Of a stretch of DNA of 64,000 nt, positions 54,789-63,288 are shown piece by piece (within the stretch, counting starts at the first letter, position 1; each line of letters begins with the position of its first letter). The DNA lies in NCBI RefSeq assembly GCF_900156915.1, contig NZ_LT732535.1:3625240-3689239 (forward strand), in the 5' to 3' direction. Under the pieces are notes generated by a model. It was not told where the DNA came from and did not search any database. It was given only the letters and a program-made list of their open reading frames with translations. The stretch is from Sediminibacillus massiliensis. Its GTDB lineage: Bacteria; Bacillota; Bacilli; Bacillales; Amphibacillaceae. The position numbers were made by a program, and so were the translations under genes.

Positions 54789-55412
54789 ATGACAGCAGTA
54801 AATAAAGCTTTGGACTGGATTACAAAAATGGCATTTTTAAATGTCCTTTGGCTGATTTTCTTAATACCAGGGCTTGGAATCTTCGGGATATTCCCGTCTA
54901 CATCCGCGATGTTTACGGTCATTCATAAGTGGCTGAAGGGAGAAACAGATATTGCTGTCTTTAAGACATTCTGGCGGACATACAAAAAAGAATTTATTAA
55001 AAGCAACAAATTAGGATACTTGCTTAGCGCTGCCGGCTATATACTATATCTCGATTTCGTTTTTTTAACTTCGGCTTCCAATGAATTCACTCTTTATCTC
55101 ACCATTCCTTATGTAGTTATAACGGGCATTTTCGTTTTGACAGGGCTATATGTCTTTCCGATATTTGTCCACTATGAAATGAAGTCATGGGAAGTAATAA
55201 AGAGTGCCTTTTTCATGATGCTGCTTAACCCGATGCAAACAGTTATCATGGTAATCGGAGGGGCCGGGGTGGGGTATATCCTTTGGTATTTCCAAGGTCT
55301 TGCCTTGTTTTTCAGTTTCAGCATCCTGGCCCTCATCATTATGATGCCTGCCCAGCGGGCCTTTGAAAAAATGCAGGCAAAACAGCGAGTGTCCGTACAA
55401 CAAAGCAGTTAA
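54789..55412 (+). CDS. YesL-like membrane protein (DUF624), second copy
   Basis: 207 residues with the same plan as the first copy at 38843: LNVLWLIFLIPGLGIFGIFPSTSAMFTVIHKWLKGETD near the N-terminus, then FWRTYKKEFIKSNKLGYLL, then three more helices. Again it follows the permease pair of a CUT1 importer, so a transport-linked role is likely. AGGAGG precedes the ATG. Function unproven. Confidence 0.87.
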   Translation: MTAVNKALDWITKMAFLNVLWLIFLIPGLGIFGIFPSTSAMFTVIHKWLKGETDIAVFKTFWRTYKKEFIKSNKLGYLLSAAGYILYLDFVFLTSASNEFTLYLTIPYVVITGIFVLTGLYVFPIFVHYEMKSWEVIKSAFFMMLLNPMQTVIMVIGGAGVGYILWYFQGLALFFSFSILALIIMMPAQRAFEKMQAKQRVSVQQSS

Positions 55413-55530
55413 ATAATAGCGATCCCTCCAGGACTGATTTCAGGTTGGCGGGAAGCCCTGTTTGTTCAGCGTTCAGCTGGACTTTTCGGCTTGTAATGAA
55501 ATACAAAACTATGAACGGGAGTTTTCGACA

Positions 55531-56814
55531 ATGAAAAAATACGTGTTAGTTGGAACTGGCGGAAGAGCAGAATTTTTTTACGGAGCAATGGCGGAGAAAT
55601 ACCGGGATACTTGCGAGCTTATTGCTTTTTGTGATATTAACCAGACAAGGATGAACTATGCCAATAAATTACTGGAAGAGAAATACAAGCACCCGGCAGT
55701 GCCTACTTATCTTGCAAGCCAGTTCGACCAAATGATTGCTTCTGAAAAGCCTGACACTGTGATTGTGACCTCCATTGACCGCACCCATCATACATACATC
55801 ATACGGGCATTGGAACTTGGGTGTAATGTCATCACGGAAAAACCGATGACCATCGATGAAGAAAAATGCCAGCAGATCATTGATGCCATCGACCGTACCG
55901 GCGGAGAAGTGCGTGTCACTTTCAACTACCGGTATGCTCCACACAATACAAAAATACGCGAATTGATCAAAAATGACGTTATTGGCAAGGTGAATTCTGT
56001 CCACTTCGAGTGGGCGCTGGATACACAGCATGGTGCCGATTACTTCAGGAGATGGCACAGGGATAAGCGGAACAGCGGGGGATTGCTTGTACATAAATCC
56101 ACCCATCACTTTGACCTCGTCAATTTCTGGCTGGGTACTACTCCTGATACGGTATATGCCACCGGAGGACTTCACTTCTATGGAAGGGAAAATGCGGAAG
56201 CAAGAGGCGAAACCGAATTTTACCAACGAGCACATGGAAGTGAAAAAGCTAAGCAAGATCCATTTGCCATCCATCTGGAAGATAATCCTCACCTCAAAGC
56301 CATGTACCTTGATGCAGAAAAAGATGATGGTTACCAGAGGGATCAAAGTGTATTCGGGGATGGAATCAATATTGAAGACACGCTTGGGGTGGTCGTCACC
56401 TACAACAATAAAGCGATTCTTACTTATTCATTGAATGCTTATTTGCCTTGGGAAGGATTTTTAATTTCATTTAATGGAACAAAAGGCAGGATTGACGTAA
56501 GAATTGTCGAAAAGTCATATGTAAACTCTGGTGGAAAAAAGAGTGAAGAAGGACAGCTTGAAGAAATGTCGATTAAAGTAAGCCCGATGTTCGATGAGCC
56601 CTACCAAGTGGAAGTAGAAGGAGGGGAAGGCGGACATGGAGGCGGTGATCCTGTTCTTCTCAATGATTTGTTCGGTGTACCTGTGGAAGATGAATTCAAT
56701 CGGGCAGCATCGCATGTCGATGGAGCAATGTCTATCATGACTGGAATAGCCGGTAACCACTCGCTAAAAACTGGAAACGCTGTCAAAGTGAACGATCTTA
56801 TCAAAATTAAGTAA
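55531..56814 (+). CDS. Gfo/Idh/MocA family oxidoreductase (4 of 5)
   Basis: 427 residues from the ATG at 55531 (MKKYVLVGTGGRAEFF) with GGGAG upstream. It is longer than the usual 330-390 because of inserts around YGRENAEARGETEFYQRAHG and a C-terminal VEVEGGEGGHGGGDPVLLNDLF segment. TEKPMTIDEEKCQ is the EKP motif; SGGLLVHKSTHHFDLVNFWLG supplies the catalytic His and Lys-like residues. It precedes an SDR and uxaC, so a uronate or galactoside-derived substrate is likely. Confidence 0.87.
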   Translation: MKKYVLVGTGGRAEFFYGAMAEKYRDTCELIAFCDINQTRMNYANKLLEEKYKHPAVPTYLASQFDQMIASEKPDTVIVTSIDRTHHTYIIRALELGCNVITEKPMTIDEEKCQQIIDAIDRTGGEVRVTFNYRYAPHNTKIRELIKNDVIGKVNSVHFEWALDTQHGADYFRRWHRDKRNSGGLLVHKSTHHFDLVNFWLGTTPDTVYATGGLHFYGRENAEARGETEFYQRAHGSEKAKQDPFAIHLEDNPHLKAMYLDAEKDDGYQRDQSVFGDGINIEDTLGVVVTYNNKAILTYSLNAYLPWEGFLISFNGTKGRIDVRIVEKSYVNSGGKKSEEGQLEEMSIKVSPMFDEPYQVEVEGGEGGHGGGDPVLLNDLFGVPVEDEFNRAASHVDGAMSIMTGIAGNHSLKTGNAVKVNDLIKIK

Positions 56815-56855
56815 TGCTCTTCATTCAATATAAGAGTGGGGGAGGGGGATGCTTC

Positions 56856-57635
56856 TTGTTAATTGGAAAGACGGCTATCATTACCGGTGGCGCTTCTGGA
56901 ATGGGAAAAGCAGTGGGTTCCCGACTTGCTTTAGACGGGGCTAGAGTTTGTCTGCTTGATACCAATCAGGAAAAACTGAATCAAACCAAAGCAGAGTTAG
57001 AAGAACAAAATGGCATCGTCAGGACCACTGTATGTGATGTATCGAAGCCTGAACAAGTCGAGCGAGCTATATTAGAAACCGTGGAAGCATGGGGCCGGAT
57101 AGATATTGTCTTTGCCAATGCGGGTATTGTCGGCGTTAGATCACCTATAGAGACGATGGAAGTAGACAATTGGGACAAGGTGATCAATATCAATTTGAGA
57201 GGAGCCTTTCTGACGGTTAAATACGCCATCCCCTTTATGAAAGAGCAAGGAGGCAGTGTTATCATCACGAGTTCTGTCAGTGGCAACAGGGTTTTCTCCC
57301 AAGCAGGGTTCACTGCATATTCCACTTCCAAAGCGGCATTGGTCGGATTTATGAAAATGGCGGCACTGGAACTTTCAACCTATAACATCCGAGTTAATGC
57401 AATTTGTCCAGGAGGTGTCGAAACGGAGTTCGGCAAATCGATTGAACGTTCTCCAGACCTGGAAAACATTCAGATACCGATTAATTTTCCAAAAGGTGAT
57501 AAGCCATTGGAAAAGAAATCAGCCAAACCTGGGCAGGTGGCCGACTTGGTTTATTTCCTTGCGTCCGATCTTTCCAGCCATATTTCCGGTACAGAGATTT
57601 ACATTGATGGAACAGAATCGCTTTTGAAAGGCTAG
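56856..57635 (+). CDS. SDR family oxidoreductase
   Basis: Classical short-chain dehydrogenase of 259 residues starting at TTG (MLIGKTAIITGG). GGAGGGGG ends 7 bases before this TTG, whereas the frame start at 56814 has no site. TGGASGMGKAVGSRL is the cofactor motif, NAGIVGV the NAG motif, and the catalytic Ser lies in ITSSVSGNR with YSTSKAAL as Tyr-x-x-x-Lys. The closing STYNIRVNAICPGGVET is typical. Probably reduces or oxidises a keto sugar acid. It sits 33 bases before uxaC. Confidence 0.87.
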   Translation: MLIGKTAIITGGASGMGKAVGSRLALDGARVCLLDTNQEKLNQTKAELEEQNGIVRTTVCDVSKPEQVERAILETVEAWGRIDIVFANAGIVGVRSPIETMEVDNWDKVININLRGAFLTVKYAIPFMKEQGGSVIITSSVSGNRVFSQAGFTAYSTSKAALVGFMKMAALELSTYNIRVNAICPGGVETEFGKSIERSPDLENIQIPINFPKGDKPLEKKSAKPGQVADLVYFLASDLSSHISGTEIYIDGTESLLKG

Positions 57636-57668
57636 GGTAAAACTCGAAAATCAAAGGAGGAGCATCAA

Positions 57669-59102
57669 ATGGCAAAACCTTTTATTAACGAAGACTTTAT
57701 GTTGACTAATGAAGTAGCAAAAAAGCTTTACAAGGAGTATGCGGAACAACAGCCTATTTTTGATTTTCACTGCCACCTGAGTCCGAAAGAAATCGCAGAA
57801 AATAAACGCTACGACAACATATCGGAAGTCTGGCTGCATGGAGATCACTATAAATGGAGAATGATGCGGACTTTAGGAATCGACGAAGAGTACATTACCG
57901 GTGAAGCAGATGATAAGAGCAAATTCGAGGCTTGGGCAAAAACAGTCCCGCATACTGTCGGTAACCCCCTGTACCATTGGACACATTTAGAGCTGAAGCG
58001 ATATTTCGGAATCGATACATTACTGAATGAGAACACGAGTGAAGAAATCTGGAAGGAAGTGAACAGCCAGCTTCAGAAGGAGGAATTATCTGTCCGCGGT
58101 ATCCTTAAACAGTCCAATGTAAAAGTTATTTGTACGACCGATGATCCGGCAGATGACCTTCGTTACCACAAAATGATCAAAGAAGACAAAGAAATGGAGA
58201 CGAAAGTGCTTCCTGCATTTCGCCCTGATAAAGCACTGGAGCTTACAAGGGCGGAATTTACTGACTATATAAGGAGACTCGGAACTGCTTCTGGATTTAA
58301 AATTGATAGCTATGATCAGCTTTTGGAAGCATTGAATCAAAGGGCTGTCTATTTTCACGAACAAGGATGCAGAATTTCCGATCATGGTATCGAGGTAATT
58401 CCATTTGAAGAATGTACAAAGGAAGAAGCTTCGGAGATTTTCGAGAAGGCAATTCGGAATGGTTCCATTACACCGGAAGAAGAAAGGAAATATAAGACAT
58501 TTACACTTTTATATTTGGGCAGGTTGTATGCCTCGCTCAATTGGGTGATGCAAATACATGTCGGAGCATTACGGAACAATAATGAGCGGATGTTCGAAAG
58601 GCTCGGACCGGATACTGGTTTTGACTCGATTCATGAATTCGAATTGGCAAAACCTTTGAACCGGTTTATGAATGCGCTTGATAAAAACGATGAACTGCCG
58701 AAAATGATTATTTACAGTCTGAATCCTGTTCACAACAAAATCATCGCTTCTGCAATCGGTAACTTCCAATCGGCCGGTGTGAAAGGCAAATTGCAGCTTG
58801 GCTCAGGTTGGTGGTACAACGATCAAAAAGATGGGATGATCCGCCAAATGACGGATCTCGGAAACATCGGGATGTTGAGCAGCTTTGTCGGTATGTTGAC
58901 AGACTCAAGAAGTTTTCTCTCGTTCACGCGCCATGAGTATTTCCGACGAATCTTATGTAACATGCTCGGTTCTTGGGTCGAGCAAGGGGAGCTTCCGGAG
59001 GATTACGACCTGCTGGGAAGTATTGTGGAAGATGTGAGTTTTTATAATGCGGCGCATTATTTCGGCATAGATGCTCGTGAAGAACATTTAACAGAATTAT
59101 AG
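57669..59102 (+). CDS. uxaC: Glucuronate isomerase (uronate isomerase)
   Basis: Isomerises D-glucuronate to D-fructuronate and D-galacturonate to D-tagaturonate. 477 residues, amidohydrolase-superfamily barrel. The metal-site HCH motif is in FDFHCHLSPKEIAENKRYDNI (about 31-51), with WLHGDHYKWRMMR near residue 57 and SRSFLSFTRHEYFRRIL near residue 416 (substrate-binding Arg/His). AAAGGAGG precedes the ATG. With uxuA, the fructuronate reductase, kdgK and kdgA at 22-26 kb it completes glucuronate breakdown, though it lies in a separate operon. Confidence 0.95.
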   Translation: MAKPFINEDFMLTNEVAKKLYKEYAEQQPIFDFHCHLSPKEIAENKRYDNISEVWLHGDHYKWRMMRTLGIDEEYITGEADDKSKFEAWAKTVPHTVGNPLYHWTHLELKRYFGIDTLLNENTSEEIWKEVNSQLQKEELSVRGILKQSNVKVICTTDDPADDLRYHKMIKEDKEMETKVLPAFRPDKALELTRAEFTDYIRRLGTASGFKIDSYDQLLEALNQRAVYFHEQGCRISDHGIEVIPFEECTKEEASEIFEKAIRNGSITPEEERKYKTFTLLYLGRLYASLNWVMQIHVGALRNNNERMFERLGPDTGFDSIHEFELAKPLNRFMNALDKNDELPKMIIYSLNPVHNKIIASAIGNFQSAGVKGKLQLGSGWWYNDQKDGMIRQMTDLGNIGMLSSFVGMLTDSRSFLSFTRHEYFRRILCNMLGSWVEQGELPEDYDLLGSIVEDVSFYNAAHYFGIDAREEHLTEL

Positions 59103-59114
59103 TTTTCCAGTTCA

Positions 59115-59154
59115 GGGGAACGAGAAGGCAGCTTTTGTCATCTTTTCGTTCCCC
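59115..59154 (+). other. Hairpin between uxaC and GH42 gene
   Basis: GGGGAACGA / TCGTTCCCC, a perfect 9-base stem with a 22-base loop and no T-run after it. Possibly an mRNA processing or stability element within the operon. Confidence 0.5.
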
Positions 59155-59187
59155 GTTGATAAGAAATGTGTAAAGGAGATGTTTCCA

Positions 59188-61194
59188 ATGAAGCAAGTTA
59201 CTGAAGCTGTCCCTTTTATTGCCTTTGGCGGGGACTATAATCCGGAACAGTGGTCGGAAGAAGTGTGGATAGATGATGCTGAAAAAATGCAGAAAGCCGG
59301 TGTTAACCTGGTCTCGGTAGCTATTTTCAGTTGGGGGGTCCTCGAGAGAGAAGAAGGCGTCTTCGACTTTTCTTGGCTGGACAAAGTTCTGGACATTCTA
59401 CATGATCATGGGATAGGCGTGTGTCTAGCAACGGCGACTGCGTCCACTCCTGCCTGGCTTTCGGCCAAGTACGAGGATGTCGCAGCTATCGATCCGAACG
59501 GTCAGCCCTATCGGTTCGGTTCCAGACAGCACTATTCCCCGAACAGCCCTACATATCAAAAAGCAGTAAAAAAATTGGTACGGAAGCTGGCCGAGAGATA
59601 TCGCGACCATCCGGCACTAAAAATGTGGCATATTAATAATGAGTACGCCTGTCACGTAGCGGAGTGTTACAGCAGTTATTCCAAAGCTGCCTTCAGAGAC
59701 TGGCTGAAAGACAGATACGAAACAATCGGAAATTTGAACGACCGCTGGGGAACGAACTTTTGGAGCCAGCGCTATAATGATTGGGAAGAAATCGATCTTC
59801 CTGTCAATCTGGCGACATTCTATAATCCGGGTCAAATGCTTGATTATAAACGGTTCATGAATGACTCGCTTTTCAATCTTTACAAAATAGAAAAAGAGAT
59901 TTTGAGAGAAGTAACACCGGACGTTCCTGTGTTTACCAACTTCATGTATGAATTCAAGCCTCTCGATTACTTCGATTGGGCAAGAGAGCTGGATGTCGTG
60001 ACTTGGGATGCATACCCGGACCCAAGAGATGGAATCCCGTATTCATTTGCCCTACAACATGATTTGATGAGGAGCTTGAAACAGGGACAGCCGTTTATCT
60101 TGATGGAGCAGGTTACATCGCATGTGAATTGGCGTGATATCAATCTGACGAAAAAACCAGGCATTATGCGCTTGTGGAGCTATTCGACCATTGGCCATGG
60201 GGGAGACGGCATCATGTTTTTCCAGTGGAGACAGGCAAGAGCTGGTGCAGAAAAATTCCATGGTGCCATGATTCCCCACTCGAACAGCGAAGAAAGCAGA
60301 GCGTACCGTGAAGTGAAACAACTCGGGTCAGAGCTGAAAAAACTTGATTCTCTTGTCGGGGCAAGGACGCCTGCAAAAGTGGCGATTGTGTTTGACTGGG
60401 AAAACTGGTGGGCCGTTGAAATGGAGGGAAAACCACATAACAAGCTCGATTACATGGAACAAATAAAACGCTATTATAAAGTTTTTTATGATCGTAACAT
60501 CGCAGTCGATTTTGTCCGGGCACAGGATGACTTGTCTCCATACGAGATGGTGATAGCTCCGATGCTTTACATGATCAAACCGGGAGATGCAGAAAACTTC
60601 GAACAGTTTACTGATAATGGCGGCACCCTGGTAATATCGTTCTTTAGCGGCATCGCTGATGAAAACGATCGTATTCATTTAGGAGGATATCCAGCACCGT
60701 TAAGGAAGGTGCTCGGATTGCGTGTGGAAGAGTTTGTACCATATGCCGACGAACATGCAAACACGATTGTCTACAATGGCCGGAAAGTAAAAAACTCCAC
60801 ATGGGCAGATATCATCGAGCTGGAAGGAGCGGCAGCGATTGCCTACTATGAAAACGAGTGGTACAAAGGAAAGCCTGCGGCGACTTGTTACAGATATGGT
60901 TCGGGAAAATCGGTATATATCGGTACAAACCCGGAAGCAGCTTTCTTAGAAAATCTACTTGGCGGATTGTTGAAGGAGAAACAAATTGATTCGCCATTGG
61001 ACGCACCGCCTGATGTCGAGGTGTTACAGCGGGATACAGATCAGCACAAACACTTAATTATTGTTAACCATAATGATCACGAAGTGGAATTAAAGTTGAA
61101 CAAAGGTGTCGTCTATACGGACTTACTAGCTGATGAACAAATAGAGAATACCGTACGAGCAGGTGCGCTGGATGTGAAAATCCTTCGCTTTTAA
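59188..61194 (+). CDS. GH42 beta-galactosidase
   Basis: 668 residues from the ATG at 59188, which lies 9 bases after AAAGGAG; the ATG at 59179 overlaps the site. N-terminal FGGDYNPEQW is the family signature. Acid/base Glu152 is in HINNEYACHV, nucleophile Glu307 in FILMEQVTSHVNW, then the trimerisation domain AKVAIVFDWENWWAVEM and a small C-terminal beta domain. Cytoplasmic. GH42 enzymes of Bacillales trim galacto-oligosaccharides from pectic galactan; that fits uxaC upstream and the rhamnogalacturonan lyase gene downstream. Confidence 0.94.
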   Translation: MKQVTEAVPFIAFGGDYNPEQWSEEVWIDDAEKMQKAGVNLVSVAIFSWGVLEREEGVFDFSWLDKVLDILHDHGIGVCLATATASTPAWLSAKYEDVAAIDPNGQPYRFGSRQHYSPNSPTYQKAVKKLVRKLAERYRDHPALKMWHINNEYACHVAECYSSYSKAAFRDWLKDRYETIGNLNDRWGTNFWSQRYNDWEEIDLPVNLATFYNPGQMLDYKRFMNDSLFNLYKIEKEILREVTPDVPVFTNFMYEFKPLDYFDWARELDVVTWDAYPDPRDGIPYSFALQHDLMRSLKQGQPFILMEQVTSHVNWRDINLTKKPGIMRLWSYSTIGHGGDGIMFFQWRQARAGAEKFHGAMIPHSNSEESRAYREVKQLGSELKKLDSLVGARTPAKVAIVFDWENWWAVEMEGKPHNKLDYMEQIKRYYKVFYDRNIAVDFVRAQDDLSPYEMVIAPMLYMIKPGDAENFEQFTDNGGTLVISFFSGIADENDRIHLGGYPAPLRKVLGLRVEEFVPYADEHANTIVYNGRKVKNSTWADIIELEGAAAIAYYENEWYKGKPAATCYRYGSGKSVYIGTNPEAAFLENLLGGLLKEKQIDSPLDAPPDVEVLQRDTDQHKHLIIVNHNDHEVELKLNKGVVYTDLLADEQIENTVRAGALDVKILRF

Positions 61195-61214
61195 TAACAG
61201 AAAGGGTGGTTGAA

Positions 61215-61589
61215 TTGGCGAAAGAAAAGGGGCACGTCCAGTGGTTTATACCGGACGGTTACATACCGCCGGATAGTTCAGGTGATTTAACAAGCCACGA
61301 ATCCATTTGTGTATTGAATTGTAACCAAGAAGATGTAAATTTGCTTATGACTGTTTATTTTGAAGATAGGGACCCTATCGAGAACATCCAGGTATCAGTT
61401 CAAGCCAGGCGCACCAATCATGTCCGGACAAGCAGCCTGGAAAGCGGTGGTCAAAAAATCCCCCATGGCGTGCCATATGCTGTCGAGATAGAAAGCGACT
61501 TGCCCGTAATCATTCAGTACAGCCGGCTGGATTCTACCCAGGCAGAATTAGCTCTATTGTCGACAATGGCCTATCCGATGGGGAAATAA
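61215..61589 (+). CDS. Homologue of Anabaena sensory rhodopsin transducer (ASRT superfamily)
   Basis: 124-residue soluble protein that strongly resembles the small beta-sandwich transducer of Anabaena sensory rhodopsin: WFIPDGYIPPDSSG, TSHESICVLNCNQEDVNLLMTVYFEDRDPI, VQARRTNHVRTSSL, IPHGVPYAVEIESDLPVIIQYSRLDSTQAELALLSTMAYP. Known family members outside phototrophs lack a rhodopsin partner and have been proposed to bind small molecules, often sugars. The start is TTG at 61215, with AAAGGGTGG 5 bases upstream. It is the last gene of the pectin/galactan operon, 20 bases after the GH42 stop; no rhodopsin gene is present. Confidence 0.87.
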   Translation: MAKEKGHVQWFIPDGYIPPDSSGDLTSHESICVLNCNQEDVNLLMTVYFEDRDPIENIQVSVQARRTNHVRTSSLESGGQKIPHGVPYAVEIESDLPVIIQYSRLDSTQAELALLSTMAYPMGK

Positions 61590-61607
61590 GGAGTAATTCA
61601 TCACAGC

Positions 61608-61644
61608 AAAAAAAACAGACTTCATCAGGAAGTCTGTTTTTTTT
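61608..61644. terminator. Bidirectional terminator between ASRT and Gfo/Idh genes
   Basis: A8, ACAGACTTC / GAAGTCTGT stem, T8. It lies between convergent genes and serves both. Confidence 0.92.
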
Positions 61645-61678
61645 GTTTCTCCGTTTGTGGGACCATTGGAGCGGTCCT

Positions 61679-62860
61679 CTATAATTTGATTGTTTTTCCT
61701 ATGCGGCTCCAATCGATGTCATTTTCACTTGGCAAAATTGCTTTGTCATAGCAATCTAGTAAGTTTTCGCTAAGCCCCTCGATCCAATAAAGCTTTTCCT
61801 TTTCCTCATAATGGACAAGTTCTTGCGGGAAAGCAACAGCATCCGGGACAGACTGATGCATGGCACCAATGCAGTGAACGTGGGTAGATGCCGCTTCTAT
61901 ACCACATAATATATCGGTGCTGTTACTGGCCGCTGCTTCAATGCAGACCTTAAGCTTAGCAAGTGAATTATGTTGCAAATCGCCGTACTTTTTAGTTGTT
62001 CCGTCTTTGAAGCGGGCCACAACAGCCTCACCGTCATTTCCTCCCGATTGATAAGAGAGGACTGCTTGATCGAATTCCAGCTCAAATCTCGGCAGAACTT
62101 CCTCCCGGACTGCATGGGAGGAATAATATAATATTTCTGTGCCTGAGTCAGTGAGCGCGCGAACAGCGCAAGTATCAAATGTTTCAATATCATTTATCCG
62201 GTATAATTCAGCGGTGACTTCGCTGATACCGGCACTTTTGTCTGCCGTTTCTCCGAGTAGATAAAAAAGATGATGCAAAAAGTGGGCTGTGGCATTGTTG
62301 GCTACACTGTCGAAAATCATCTCCCCATCCGGGCTGAATCTCTTCCCCGCCCATCCGGATCTCTGATAATAATCCTGATTGCGCGGCCATAATACAAGCG
62401 TTTTGAACCGATTGGGTTCGCCGAACACCCCTTTTATGATATCCTGTTTCAATTCCTGTACAGAGGAAGTGAACGACCAGTTGAAACCGACAGCAAGGAA
62501 TTTTCCGGTTTTATCTCGGACATCCATCATTTCCTGAACATCTTTTGGGTTGCCTGTAGCTGGTTTTTCGCATAGCACATGACTGCCGTGCAGCATTGAA
62601 TAGATTGCTTGTTGTTTATGCAGATGGATAGGAGTCGAAATAATGGCCAAGTCTGCTTTGTAATCTTGGTAAAAGCCCTCTAAATCTTTATAAATGGGAA
62701 TGTCCAATTCTTTTAGTTGATCGTAATGGGAAGACTTCTCCGGAGCTATTTCTATAACTCCTTTTATGTACGCGTTTTCATTTCCGGCGAGCAATTCATT
62801 GAGGTAGACTTTTCCATACCCGTTAATGCCTATTAAAACAATGGATACTTTTTCCTTCAT
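61679..62860 (-). CDS. Gfo/Idh/MocA family oxidoreductase (5 of 5)
   Basis: 393 residues. VLIGINGYGKVYLNELLAG is the nucleotide-binding motif (GINGYG), CEKPATGNPKDVQEM the EKP motif, and DSVANNATAHFLHHLFYLLGE the catalytic-site region with His residues. It is transcribed leftward, convergent with the GH42-ASRT operon. Candidate -35/-10 on the minus strand: TTGAAT, 17 bases, TAACAT (62941-62969). ATG follows GAGGAG. Substrate unknown. Confidence 0.87.
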   Translation of the reverse strand: MKEKVSIVLIGINGYGKVYLNELLAGNENAYIKGVIEIAPEKSSHYDQLKELDIPIYKDLEGFYQDYKADLAIISTPIHLHKQQAIYSMLHGSHVLCEKPATGNPKDVQEMMDVRDKTGKFLAVGFNWSFTSSVQELKQDIIKGVFGEPNRFKTLVLWPRNQDYYQRSGWAGKRFSPDGEMIFDSVANNATAHFLHHLFYLLGETADKSAGISEVTAELYRINDIETFDTCAVRALTDSGTEILYYSSHAVREEVLPRFELEFDQAVLSYQSGGNDGEAVVARFKDGTTKKYGDLQHNSLAKLKVCIEAAASNSTDILCGIEAASTHVHCIGAMHQSVPDAVAFPQELVHYEEKEKLYWIEGLSENLLDCYDKAILPSENDIDWSRIGKTIKL

Positions 62861-62940
62861 GATTATACTCCTCTGTATTTTGGTATTTTGATTCTAGTAG
62901 TGAAGCTATGACAATCTTTTGATAGATGTTATATATTCTT

Positions 62941-62969
62941 ATGTTATGGGAAGATTCAGAAACATTCAA
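62941..62969 (-). promoter_or_regulatory. Candidate promoter of the leftward Gfo/Idh gene
   Basis: Minus strand TTGAAT (62964-62969), a 17-base spacer, TAACAT (62941-62946). The -10 is mediocre. About 80 bases to the start codon. Confidence 0.5.
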
Positions 62970-63028
62970 GATATACAAACAGAGAAAAGTGTTTTTTTCA
63001 TAGAAAGATTCTTTTTAATTGATTGTTA

Positions 63029-63043
63029 GGACAATAGTTGTCC
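63029..63043. promoter_or_regulatory. Inverted repeat upstream of the leftward Gfo/Idh promoter
   Basis: GGACAA-TAG-TTGTCC, a perfect 6-base inverted repeat with a 3-base centre, about 60 bases upstream of the candidate -35. Possible operator for an unidentified regulator. Confidence 0.42.
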
Positions 63044-63129
63044 AATTGAAAACACCTGGGACCGCTATTATTAGTTCCAACAAAACCATCTATAAAGAGA
63101 GTACGTGCCACAAAAAGTGTGCGAAAAGA

Positions 63130-63167
63130 GTTAAAAGAAAAGAACTGTCCGTTTTCCACAACAGTTC
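63130..63167 (-). terminator. Intrinsic terminator on the minus strand
   Basis: On the minus strand GAACTGT, 12-base loop, ACAGTTC, then TTTTCTTTTAACTCTTTT. It lies beyond the lyase stop codon and after the structured element at 63186-63266. Confidence 0.72.
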
Positions 63168-63185
63168 CATGCTTAGTAAGGGGCC

Positions 63186-63266
63186 GGGTTCCTGCTCGCG
63201 ATAACCGGCATTCTTCCGGCCAAGTCCAAACATCATGTTTAACGCCCGTTAAGCCAGCAGGAACCC
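63186..63266 (-). ncRNA. Multi-stem structured element, unidentified
   Basis: GGGTTCCTGCT (63186-63196) and AGCAGGAACCC (63256-63266) form a perfect 11-base outer stem. The enclosed sequence contains a CCGG / CCGG hairpin (63205-63219) and a TTAAC / GTTAA hairpin (63239-63252), giving a three-way-junction-like plan. It is more GC-rich than its surroundings. On the minus strand it is followed by an intrinsic terminator 19 bases later. I could not match it to a riboswitch or other RNA family I know; it could be a 3' UTR element of the lyase mRNA, an attenuator for the Gfo/Idh gene, or a small repeat. Confidence 0.45.
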
Positions 63267-63288
63267 TCCTCAATAATATTCAATTTTT

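Noticed and set aside
55669-56346. 225-codon antisense ORF inside the fourth Gfo/Idh gene
   Set aside because: Antisense shadow of a strong coding gene; no ribosome site or recognisable protein motif.
63186-63266. tRNA or known riboswitch (T-box, c-di-GMP, cobalamin, THF)
   Set aside because: No anticodon arm or T-psi-C sequence, and none of the conserved core sequences of those classes is present; left as unidentified.
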